A stretch of 14,664 nucleotides of DNA from Candidatus Atribacteria bacterium (GTDB lineage: Bacteria > Atribacterota > Atribacteria > Atribacterales > Atribacteraceae): contig JAPLGF010000105.1 in the NCBI GenBank assembly GCA_026390275.1, positions 1-14,664 on the forward strand, in the 5' to 3' direction. Under the pieces are notes generated by a model that made no database searches, was not told the origin of the DNA, and saw only the letters and a program-made list of their open reading frames with translations. The translations under genes and the position numbers were made by a program. Positions 7,115 to 14,170 of this stretch are shown here, one piece after another (position 1 is the first letter of the stretch; the number at the start of each line of letters is the position of its first letter).

Positions 7115-7121
7115 AGGGACC

Positions 7122-8207
7122 TCACCCCGGTTCTTTCGAAGAGAGATGGGGCTTGATCACCACTTTAATCCCGGTTCGGTCTTCGACCACGCGTAATCCC
7201 CGGGAGATGTCTTCCAGAGGAAAACGATGGGTGATGATGCCTTCAGCATCGATCTGGCCGGAGGCTAAGAGTTCCAGAGCTTCCCGGTTTTGTCTGGCCA
7301 AACTGGACGAAGCACCGGAAATAAACAGTTCAAGGTAATGGATGGTATTGGCATTGAGAGTGAGAAAAGAGTGTTCTTTGGGCAGTCCCCCAAAGAAGTT
7401 GATCCGACCACGGGGAGCAGCCAAATCAAACGCCTGTGCTTGCGCTTCCGGAGAAGGAGCACAAACGTAGATCACGTCAGCTCCCAGCCCGCCGGTTTCT
7501 CCCTTCACCACTTCATTCAAGTTTTCTTTTTCCGAAGCAATAATCCGGTCGATCACCTGGAGCCGTTCGGAGGCCATCTGAAGACGGGGAAGGGTTCGTT
7601 GGGTCATCAATACCTTCTCCGCCCCTTTCATCTTGGAAAGGATAGCATGGACACAACCGGCTGGACCGGCACCAATGATCAACACCACATCTCCCTGGTT
7701 GACCGGACAGTTTTCCTGGGCGTTCAAACAGCAGGCGATGATTTCAGACAGAGAGGCATGGTCAAAGGACAAACCGTCCGGGATGGCGTTGACAAAACCC
7801 AGCTTGACCACATTCGCTGGGGGAACCATATATTGGGCAAAGCCCCCATCGGAAGCGTATCCGATCGATGGACGGGGGTGGATGCATACATTCGAGTGCC
7901 CGGAGAGGCAATACTTACATTCGCCACATCCATGTCCGGGAGCGATACAAACCCGTTCCCCCACCTGGTATCCCCACACCTCCCGACCCAGTTCCCGAAT
8001 CGTTCCGGCGATTTCATGCCCGATGACGATGGGATACCGGGCGCGAGCATCCCCTTTTTTATAGATTCGCAAGTCTGAACCGCAAATAGCACAGGATTCC
8101 ACCTGCACCAGCATGGAATCAGGTGGACAGGCGGGGATGGGCTTTTCTGTGATCATGATCTGACCCAAACTGACAACAGAAGCAACTTTCATTATGGCAT
8201 TCGTCAT
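7122..8207 (-). CDS. Zinc-dependent medium-chain dehydrogenase (second paralogue)
   Basis: This 361-residue MDR-family NAD(P)-dependent alcohol/polyol dehydrogenase shows catalytic-zinc residues Cys42 (AICGSD), His64-Glu65 (GHE) and Glu155, and a structural-zinc loop CGECKYC with Cys94, Cys97, Cys100 and Cys108. The Rossmann motif is GAGPAG at 179-184, and KVVIKP near the end is usual for sorbitol-dehydrogenase-like members. Its ATG overlaps the stop of the preceding dehydrogenase by four bases (ATGA), so the two are translationally coupled. The N-terminal start MTNAIMKV leaves ATG at codon 6 as an alternative. It probably oxidises a sugar alcohol or a secondary hydroxyl of a sugar (phosphate). 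With a partner of the same fold adjacent, the pair may act on successive positions or form a heteromer. The substrate is not deducible. Confidence 0.92.
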   Translation of the reverse strand: MTNAIMKVASVVSLGQIMITEKPIPACPPDSMLVQVESCAICGSDLRIYKKGDARARYPIVIGHEIAGTIRELGREVWGYQVGERVCIAPGHGCGECKYCLSGHSNVCIHPRPSIGYASDGGFAQYMVPPANVVKLGFVNAIPDGLSFDHASLSEIIACCLNAQENCPVNQGDVVLIIGAGPAGCVHAILSKMKGAEKVLMTQRTLPRLQMASERLQVIDRIIASEKENLNEVVKGETGGLGADVIYVCAPSPEAQAQAFDLAAPRGRINFFGGLPKEHSFLTLNANTIHYLELFISGASSSLARQNREALELLASGQIDAEGIITHRFPLEDISRGLRVVEDRTGIKVVIKPHLSSKEPG

Positions 8208-9220
8208 TTGGCTTGATCCTCACCTTGAAAGATGACTTTACAGTAAAAAAACGATTTATCCCACATCGCCTGGATCGTCTCCACTCCGCTTTCCAACGTA
8301 ACCCGATGAGTGATGAGCGAACTCACACACAAATGGTTCTCTTGCAGAATTCTGGTGATAAACGCCTCTTCCCCTTCGAATACATACCCCCAACATCCGG
8401 TAAGTTCCGCTTCTTTTCTCATGAATGATTCAAAAACCGAATGGGAAACGATGGTATCTTTCGTCTCCCGGCCGACCACCACCACTGTTCCTTTATTGTG
8501 AACATTCCGTAAAGCCAGCTCCAGAGCGGTGTTGGAACCGGCCGCTTCGATCACCACATCATACGGTCCCTGTTGTTCGATCTCTCCGTTGAGACTGTCC
8601 AGGGTGTCGATTCCACACTTCCGGGCAATATCCAGAGATTCTTTCCGAATATCGGTGATAAAAATCTTTCCTGCCTCTAAAATCTTTCCCCATTGGGCAG
8701 AAAGATTACCAATAGCTCCAGCACCGATCACCAGCAGGCGAGCACCGGGTTTCATTCGGGAAGCCCGGAGAACATGGAGAGTGACCAGAAGGGGTTCAAA
8801 AAAGGCTCCAACTTCCAAACTGGCGGTATCGGGGAGAAGAAACACATTGTTCTCCGGAACCAAGCAGAACTCGGCGAAACCACCGTCTCTCCGGGACCCG
8901 ATGAAATCATAGTTCTGACAATGGAAAAAATCATGATTCTGACAGGCTTCGCACTTTCCGCAGGGAATGAGCGGAAGCACGGCAACTCGCTGACCCGGCT
9001 GAAGGAAAGATGATTTCGACCGGTAAATGGTTCCAGACAACTCATGTCCACAAATGAGAGGGTGACGATGGGCACCGGTCACCATGATCCGGGGAAGATC
9101 CGATCCGCATACTCCCGTATATTTCATCTTCACCAGCACCCATCCCTCCGGAACGTCCGGAACGGGCCAGTGGGTCTCATACTTCAAATTACCAGGTTGA
9201 TGGAGAACCAGGGCTTTCAT
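8204..9220 (-). CDS. Galactitol-1-phosphate 5-dehydrogenase-like (GatD-type) dehydrogenase
   Basis: The 338-residue product is an MDR zinc dehydrogenase close to GatD. VCGSDLPRI (37-45), GAHRHP (49-54), YDFIGSRRDGGFAE (104-117) and NNVFLLP (124-130) closely match the equivalent GatD stretches I recall. Catalytic-zinc residues are Cys38, His59-Glu60 and Glu142; structural-zinc cysteines are 87, 90, 93 and 101. The Rossmann GAGAIG is at 166-171, with Asp190 at the end of the second strand suggesting NAD rather than NADP. GatD oxidises galactitol-1-phosphate to tagatose-6-phosphate. Here, with an ABC importer and a FGGY kinase rather than a PTS, another polyol or polyol phosphate is likely. ATG 9220 has a very strong GGAGGGAAGG site lying inside the end of the preceding frameshifted gene. 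Confidence 0.9.
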   Translation of the reverse strand: MKALVLHQPGNLKYETHWPVPDVPEGWVLVKMKYTGVCGSDLPRIMVTGAHRHPLICGHELSGTIYRSKSSFLQPGQRVAVLPLIPCGKCEACQNHDFFHCQNYDFIGSRRDGGFAEFCLVPENNVFLLPDTASLEVGAFFEPLLVTLHVLRASRMKPGARLLVIGAGAIGNLSAQWGKILEAGKIFITDIRKESLDIARKCGIDTLDSLNGEIEQQGPYDVVIEAAGSNTALELALRNVHNKGTVVVVGRETKDTIVSHSVFESFMRKEAELTGCWGYVFEGEEAFITRILQENHLCVSSLITHRVTLESGVETIQAMWDKSFFYCKVIFQGEDQAK

Positions 9221-9223
9221 TCT

Positions 9224-10038
9224 CTACCTTCCCTCCCCCGTCACCGATAAAAATTCTTTATTGAGGTGTCTCAAAGAGGAACGCAGACGTCCCTCGAGCA
9301 GATTGTCGGTATAATCCCGCCCCAGCTTCGGTCCGGGAAGTTCTAAATAGCCGATGATCGGGGAGGTGGGAAGCAGGTCTTGATTGGTCGATAGTATGAA
9401 ATGAATCCGGGAAATATCGACCACCCCCCGAGAACATCGGAACATAGACCGAATTGGACGGTGTCATCTTCGTTCTGGGCATGATAAGAACGAAACTCCT
9501 CCATCAGGCTGATCATCTCCTGCGAATGGCAAGGCGGTTCGGCATAACAGGACATCGGCTCAACCGTGAGCCAGGAGAGACCGTGTTCTTTGGCGTCATG
9601 CATCAGCTCTTTCATACCCTCAATATATCTCCGAACTCCTTCTTGCCGATACCAGAGACGGTCCCGGTAGACCCCTCCCATCGACGAACCGGCAACCGGA
9701 GACCCGACAATTTCTGCTATTTCAATCAATCGCCGGCTATTCCGCATTGTTATCCGGGCGAACTCGGGATCTTCCACCAGAAACCCTCCCAGTTCTCGAT
9801 GTGAGGTAAAAACGCTGGAAATGGTGATACGTCTTGATTCCGCAGTAGCACGAAGTTTCTCAAAATACGAATCGGAAAGGAAAAAAAGTTCGGTAAAGGA
9901 ACCCAGTTGCAGATGAAAGACATTTTCTTCGGCCATGAGATCAAAAAGCCATTCAAAAGAGTACCGGTACTGAATCGGATCACTTTTCACACCCACATAA
10001 ACAGTCAATGATTTCGGTGTCTTCTCTTGATTATTCAT
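9224..10038 (-). pseudogene. TIM-barrel sugar phosphate isomerase/epimerase, frameshifted
   Basis: From ATG 10038 the frame encodes a typical AP-endonuclease-2-like TIM barrel (PF01261) up to VQFGLCSDV, including metal-ligand candidates Glu160 (TVEPMSC) and Asp201. It then runs out of family pattern and stops at 9343. The missing end, RGVVDISRIHF and ELPGPKLGRDYTD plus a C-terminal helix, sits in the neighbouring frame, stopping at 9224. The switch falls at a run of six G (plus-strand C at 9424-9429); one extra base there or just before restores about 271 residues, normal for the family. It is either a true frameshift that removes the last strands and the C-terminal ligand, or a homopolymer error. 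The intact enzyme would isomerise or epimerise a keto sugar (phosphate), as in tagatose/psicose 3-epimerases and IolE/IolI relatives. No strong ribosome site precedes the ATG. Confidence 0.85.
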
Positions 10039-10068
10039 CTCTCAATCAGTCCGTTTTCCCTTCTCGGT

Positions 10069-10105
10069 GGGGACACAGGCCGGGATGATCCCGGCCTGTG
10101 TCCCC
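10069..10105 (-). other. Strong GC-rich hairpin between binding-protein gene and epimerase
   Basis: Two perfect 18-base arms (10069-10086 and 10088-10105) flank a single base; in RNA this would be a 15-16 bp GC-rich stem with a small loop. It lies 16 bases after the binding-protein stop. The minus-strand continuation (ACCGAGAAGG) has no T-tract, so it is not a standard terminator for the operon. The position matches REP-like stem-loops after binding-protein genes, which protect the upstream mRNA from 3' decay and raise binding protein above distal enzymes. That role is inferred. Confidence 0.75.
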
Positions 10106-10121
10106 TGGTATTTTTGGTTAT

Positions 10122-11096
10122 TTAATCCCAAATGTGCATATCAATCACTTTCTGGACGTTACTCTTGTCGACGGGCGGAGTTGCCATGAAGTAATCTTTA
10201 TACTTCTCGGTCTGCTTCCCGTTCATGATGTCGACCGCCGTGTCAACGGCCAGCTGAGCATCCGTGATCGGAGACTGCATCATGCTGGAATCGATCCACC
10301 CTTCCTTGATGAGGGGGAGACCATCAGCCATGGCACCGACGCTGATGATGATTGGTTTGGTTTCTAAAGTGTACCCGGCCGCTTTGAGGGCGTTCACGGC
10401 ACCAACGGTCATATTATCATCGTGAACATAGACGATATTGATCTTATCTCCGTATTTGGTGATGTAGTCAGACATCACCCGCTGGGTGTCTTCCCGCATC
10501 CAGTTCGCAGTTTGTATGTCAAGCATCTTCATCTCCGGGGCTTCTTTGGCGATGGTGTCAGTAAATCCCTTTTCCCGGTCGATTGCTGCCGAGTAACCTG
10601 GGGTCCCGGTGATCATGACCACATTCGCTTTCGGGTTCCGTTTGATGGCATCTTTGGCAGCGGTCACCGCTTCATCGTAGCAGTTCGGGCCAGTATATGC
10701 CCGAATGCCGAGTTCCTGCGGATTGTTGACCGTAGTGTTCGAACAGATCACGACAAAACCGGCATCGGCTGCTTTTTTCAGCGCTGCCCGGCTTCCCTCG
10801 GAATCCACGGCGTTAACCATGATGGCGTTCACTTTCTTAGCCATGAGGTCATCAATGTTGTTGGCTTCTTTCTGGATATCGAGTTGAGCATCGAGGATGA
10901 CCAGATCGTATCCTTTTTCCTGACAGTAGCTCTTGAATGTCTTCACCATGGCGGAAGCATAGGGAGAGGTGAAGGTGGACATGCAAACCCCCAGCCTCAC
11001 TTTTCCTTCTTCTGCCGAAGCAATGCCAGTCATATTCAATAACAGAGCAAAACACAGGGAAAGCATCACGATACCAAGGACAATTTTTTTATTCAT
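10122..11096 (-). CDS. Secreted sugar-binding protein of ABC importer (RbsB/XylF-like)
   Basis: The 324-residue product is a Peripla_BP_4-type solute-binding protein. Residues 1-28 form a signal peptide: basic MNKK, a hydrophobic core VLGIVMLSLCFALLL and an ASA cleavage site before EEGKVRLGV. There is no lipobox cysteine at the cleavage site, so it is probably soluble in a periplasm, suggesting a two-membrane or toga-type envelope (weak evidence). VNAVDSEGSRAALKKAADAG (about 95-115) and VYVHDDNMTVGAVNALKAAG are conserved ribose/xylose/galactose-type binding stretches. ATG 11096 is preceded by AGGAGGAG; a longer frame to 11147 would destroy the signal peptide. Gene order ATPase-permease-permease-binding protein is compact. 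A 136-base gap upstream, with no clear promoter, separates it from the second permease, and a hairpin follows it. Confidence 0.95.
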   Translation of the reverse strand: MNKKIVLGIVMLSLCFALLLNMTGIASAEEGKVRLGVCMSTFTSPYASAMVKTFKSYCQEKGYDLVILDAQLDIQKEANNIDDLMAKKVNAIMVNAVDSEGSRAALKKAADAGFVVICSNTTVNNPQELGIRAYTGPNCYDEAVTAAKDAIKRNPKANVVMITGTPGYSAAIDREKGFTDTIAKEAPEMKMLDIQTANWMREDTQRVMSDYITKYGDKINIVYVHDDNMTVGAVNALKAAGYTLETKPIIISVGAMADGLPLIKEGWIDSSMMQSPITDAQLAVDTAVDIMNGKQTEKYKDYFMATPPVDKSNVQKVIDMHIWD

Positions 11097-11232
11097 TCGT
11101 ATTTCTCCTCCTAAGGGTAATTTCTGTAATGGAAAACGGACACTCATAACGGGTTCTTTGATAAAAAACCATCACCCCCTTTTCGTAACAAAAAACCAAA
11201 GCACGACGTTATTTTTTCTACTTCTGCTGATT

Positions 11233-12219
11233 TCAACCAATTTCCTTCATCTTTCGGAAGTTGGTTTTCTCCAACATTTTGCTGTTCACATTGACATAGA
11301 CGATATCAAAAATGACCACTCCCAGGAGAATCAAGGCCCGGAAAAGAAGCTGAAAGTACCCGAAAAGACCAAGATACATGGTAACATTCTCAAGGAGACC
11401 AAGCAGAATGATGCCCTGGACCACTCCCATTACCTTTCCCACCCCTCCCGCGAGGCTCACTCCCCCTATAACGATTCCGGCGATGATCTGAAGCCCCACA
11501 TTCTCCCCAAAAACCGCAGAAGCCGCGTCAATTTTGCTGGAGAGGAGAACCCCTCCAAAAGAAGCAAACACTCCAGAGATGATAAAAAAAACGATGGAGT
11601 AGTAATCCACGTTGATCCCCATCATGCGGCAGGCATCCATATTCCCCCCGATGTCATAGGCATTCTTCCCCAGCCGGGTGAATCGGGAGATAAACCAGAC
11701 GATAAAAATCGCGATGAGAAAATAAAGGATAACGATAGGAACCCCCTCAAAGAGCTCATAGGTGGCAAATATTTGAAAATTAGGATTCCGTGAACTGATT
11801 GGTTTCATATTCGTAAGACTAAACGCCATACCCTGAAAGATAACCATGGTTCCCAGCGTGGCAATAAAGGAGTTGATTTTAAATTTGGCCACCAGGATTC
11901 CGTTGAGCCATCCCATCAGGATCCCGGAGAGAACACCAACCAGGATGGCACCCGGAATACCAATGACTCTCACCAACATAACGGTGATAGTTCCCGAAAG
12001 GACCATGATTGATCCTATGGACATATCGAAAGAACGACTGATCATCAAAAGCGTCATCCCCATGGCTAAAATGCCATTGATCGAAACATGGGAAATGATA
12101 TTGATGAGATTGATGGGATTAAAAAAAGTAAAATCGAAAAAGAACATCAAAATGACGATACCCCCCATCACCAGCAGGAGTTTATACTCTAAAAACGCTT
12201 TTCCTAAAGCCTTATTCAT
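11233..12219 (-). CDS. ABC sugar importer permease 2 (RbsC/AraH-like)
   Basis: The 328-residue inner-membrane permease belongs to the BPD_transp_2 family and has about 8-10 hydrophobic segments. Family landmarks are SFDMSIGSIMVLSG in the first half (the usual GGIDLSVGS), GGNMDACRMMGINV before the cytoplasmic coupling loop, and IGGVSLAGGVGKVMG near the end. In the SFDMS motif the usual Gly-Gly-Ile is Arg-Ser-Phe, a deviation absent from the sister permease. ATG 12219 (MNKALGK) is chosen because GGAAGAAGGA precedes it; ATG 12240 would add seven residues. It is paired with the other permease 52 bases upstream, so the translocation pore is probably a heterodimer. The transported substrate should be a pentose, hexose or polyol by family. 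Confidence 0.93.
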   Translation of the reverse strand: MNKALGKAFLEYKLLLVMGGIVILMFFFDFTFFNPINLINIISHVSINGILAMGMTLLMISRSFDMSIGSIMVLSGTITVMLVRVIGIPGAILVGVLSGILMGWLNGILVAKFKINSFIATLGTMVIFQGMAFSLTNMKPISSRNPNFQIFATYELFEGVPIVILYFLIAIFIVWFISRFTRLGKNAYDIGGNMDACRMMGINVDYYSIVFFIISGVFASFGGVLLSSKIDAASAVFGENVGLQIIAGIVIGGVSLAGGVGKVMGVVQGIILLGLLENVTMYLGLFGYFQLLFRALILLGVVIFDIVYVNVNSKMLEKTNFRKMKEIG

Positions 12220-12271
12220 GTTCCTTCTTCCATACCACATTGCTCCATTAACACCGAGGAAAGTATCGTCT

Positions 12272-13252
12272 TCATGATTCTTGACTCACACTCTTCCGGC
12301 GAAAGATTTCTGATTGATTAACAAGATAATTGTTATAGATGATACTCAGGATGAAGATACCCCCGCGAATGATCTGCTGATCTTTGTAGGGAACACCCAG
12401 GAGCACCATGCTGTTATCGATGACACCCAGCACCACCACCGCTATCATCACATTCACCAGGGATCCGATCCCTCCGTTGAGGCTCACTCCCCCCAAAATA
12501 ACCGCGGTGAGAACATTCATGAGGTAGCGCCCTCCCTCGGTTGGCCGGACACCAATCAAGCGGGAACTCAACACCACTCCCCCAATTCCTACCAGGAGTC
12601 CCATAATGGCAAAAGTCATCATATAAATATGGCTGGAATCGATCCCCGAACAAAACAGAGCATTCTTGTTCGATCCATGGGCAAAGAGATATTTTCCATA
12701 GAGGGTTTTTCGAGACAGAAACCAGGCGAATAAAACGATACCTAAGAAAAAATAGATCGGAAAAGGGATGTTGAATATTTTTCCATGCCCGATGAAATGG
12801 AAAGGGGTATCGGAATTACCCTGAACCAGGTTTCCACTGGTGACAATCATCAGAAGGGCGAAATAGAGCCATTGGGTTCCCAATGTGGTGATGAGAGGGT
12901 TGGCTCCAATCTTGGCAACGATAAATCCGTTAAAAAGACCCAAAAGAACCCCTAAAAGAACGGGAAGCAAAATAGCAAGGAACAGGCTTCGTGGCTCCAA
13001 AAAAGCGGCGAAAACCGAACAACAGGCTAATATTGAACCGAAGGACAGATCGATGCCTCCCGCAATGAGGACCAGAGCCACCCCACAGGAAACAATCCCA
13101 GTGACGGAAAAATTGTTAAGGATATTGAGCCAATTACGTACGGAAAAAAATTTATCGGACAGAATACCGCTCATAACCGATAATGCAATGAAGATAAAAA
13201 TGATGGAATTATTCAGATAGAACAACCGGAAGCGGGCATAAAACTTATTCAT
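12272..13252 (-). CDS. ABC sugar importer permease 1 (RbsC-like)
   Basis: The 326-residue BPD_transp_2 permease has several strongly hydrophobic segments starting near residue 13. LIAGGIDLSFGSILACCS carries the canonical GGIDLS motif of ribose-type permeases. GSNKNALFCSGIDSSHIY is the coupling-loop region and ILGGVSLNGGIGSLVN the conserved C-terminal stretch. It differs clearly in sequence from the neighbouring permease, so the two are old paralogues, not a recent tandem copy. ATG 13252 follows AGGGGGGT at normal spacing and lies 27 bases after the ATPase stop. Two permease genes with one ATPase gene is a known arrangement in this importer class. Confidence 0.93.
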   Translation of the reverse strand: MNKFYARFRLFYLNNSIIFIFIALSVMSGILSDKFFSVRNWLNILNNFSVTGIVSCGVALVLIAGGIDLSFGSILACCSVFAAFLEPRSLFLAILLPVLLGVLLGLFNGFIVAKIGANPLITTLGTQWLYFALLMIVTSGNLVQGNSDTPFHFIGHGKIFNIPFPIYFFLGIVLFAWFLSRKTLYGKYLFAHGSNKNALFCSGIDSSHIYMMTFAIMGLLVGIGGVVLSSRLIGVRPTEGGRYLMNVLTAVILGGVSLNGGIGSLVNVMIAVVVLGVIDNSMVLLGVPYKDQQIIRGGIFILSIIYNNYLVNQSEIFRRKSVSQES

Positions 13253-13279
13253 GCAACCCCCCTGGAAGCGATGAACCGT

Positions 13280-14047
13280 TTATTGATTACACCCAGCACC
13301 ATCATTCAGCCCTATGATTCTCTTGATGATGAGTTCTGGCGTGGTCTTGCATTTTTCGATGTCTTCTACTTTCTTTCCCCTTCTCAGGACCACAACCCGA
13401 TCGGCAACATTGAAGATATCTTCCATCCGGTGGCTCACAATGATCACGGCGACTCCCTTCTTCTTGAGCTGGAGAATGAGATCAAGAACCTTTTGGGTTT
13501 CTTTCACTGAAATGGCAGAGGTCGGCTCGTCCAAAATCACCAGCCGGGCATTGAAAAAAATCGTTCGGGCGATGGAGACCGATTGCCTTTGACCACCAGA
13601 GAGATTTTTGACCTTTTCCTTGATAGAATCGACATTGATTTCCAGTTCCCGGAGGAATTTTTCCGACCGTTCATCCATGGTTCGACGATCCAGTAGGAAT
13701 CTCATATCCTGGCCAAAAATCCGTTTTGGCAACTCTTTTCCCAAGAAAATATTATCGGTAACGTCTAGATCCTGAACCAAGGCCAGGTCCTGGAAAAGCA
13801 TTACCACCCCCACATTTCGGGCATCATGCGGGCTTTTAAATATTTTTTGCTGTCCCTCCACGAAGATATCTCCTTCGGTAGGAGGATAAACACCCGACAA
13901 CACCTTCATGAGGGTGGACTTACCCGCAGCATTGTCACCGACGAGACCAATCACTTCTCCTTTACCAATGGTTAAATCCACATTGTTGATGGCACACAGC
14001 CCTCCAAAAAGCTTATAAATGCCTTTCATTTCAACCAAAGTGCCCAT
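13280..14047 (-). CDS. ABC sugar importer ATPase, single nucleotide-binding domain
   Basis: The 255-residue ATPase resembles the N-terminal half of RbsA/XylG. Walker A is GDNAAGKST (37-45), the Q-loop Gln86, the signature LSGGQRQ (149-155), Walker B LVILDEPTSA (169-178) and the switch His206 (SHRMED). Classical RbsA/MglA proteins have two such domains in about 500 residues, the second degenerate. This one has a single intact domain, as in FrcA-type importers, so it must act as a homodimer. ATG 14047 has GGAG seven bases upstream. It is the first gene after the promoter and operator at 14088-14160, hence the probable head of the main operon. Confidence 0.95.
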   Translation of the reverse strand: MGTLVEMKGIYKLFGGLCAINNVDLTIGKGEVIGLVGDNAAGKSTLMKVLSGVYPPTEGDIFVEGQQKIFKSPHDARNVGVVMLFQDLALVQDLDVTDNIFLGKELPKRIFGQDMRFLLDRRTMDERSEKFLRELEINVDSIKEKVKNLSGGQRQSVSIARTIFFNARLVILDEPTSAISVKETQKVLDLILQLKKKGVAVIIVSHRMEDIFNVADRVVVLRRGKKVEDIEKCKTTPELIIKRIIGLNDGAGCNQ

Positions 14048-14087
14048 GGTGGGTCTCCGTTTAATCGGGAGTTGAGGTGCTTTCCCC

Positions 14088-14123
14088 GTTCATCTAAACG
14101 ATTATTTAATCGTTTAGATGAAC
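14088..14123. promoter_or_regulatory. Perfect palindrome, probable double LacI-family operator
   Basis: Two perfect 17-base arms (14088-14104 and 14107-14123) flank two central bases. Each arm itself contains a TAAnCGnTTA core (14095-14104 and 14107-14116), the centre-CG pattern typical of LacI/GalR-family operators, with CG centres 12 bases apart, about one helical turn. It starts about two bases after the predicted transcription start of the ATPase operon, a position suited to repression. No T-tract follows on either strand, and a two-base loop is unsuited to a terminator. The likely ligand is the LacI-family protein at the left end of the window. Confidence 0.82.
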
Positions 14124-14131
14124 TACATTAG

Positions 14132-14160
14132 AAATTAGCATAATCATTTTCGGTTGTCAA
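14132..14160 (-). promoter_or_regulatory. Sigma70-type promoter of the importer-catabolism operon
   Basis: On the minus strand a perfect -35 box TTGACA (14160-14155) is followed after exactly 17 bases by TAATTT (14137-14132), preceded by TGC to form an extended -10. The -10 hexamer itself is weak (3 of 6), which the TG extension and the ideal -35 would offset. The predicted start is near 14125, leaving a leader of about 78 bases that contains the palindrome, before the ATPase ATG. It lies directly after the kinase stop codon, so kinase and importer can be transcribed separately. Confidence 0.78.
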
Positions 14161-14170
14161 TAGAACAATA

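Noticed and set aside
10069..10105. Hairpin considered as an intrinsic terminator of the importer operon
   Set aside because: On the minus strand the stem is followed by ACCGAGAAGG with no T-tract; the T-rich side belongs to the opposite strand, where no gene is transcribed.
10969..11793. Plus-strand open frame of 274 codons, and other long plus-strand frames such as 7290-8078 and 1981-2631
   Set aside because: They lie antisense to clearly recognisable minus-strand genes, have low-complexity or His/Pro/Ser-rich translations without family motifs, and lack ribosome sites.
14088..14123. Palindrome considered as a terminator for the kinase gene
   Set aside because: The loop would be only two bases, neither strand has a following T-tract, and it lies downstream of a consensus promoter reading the same way.
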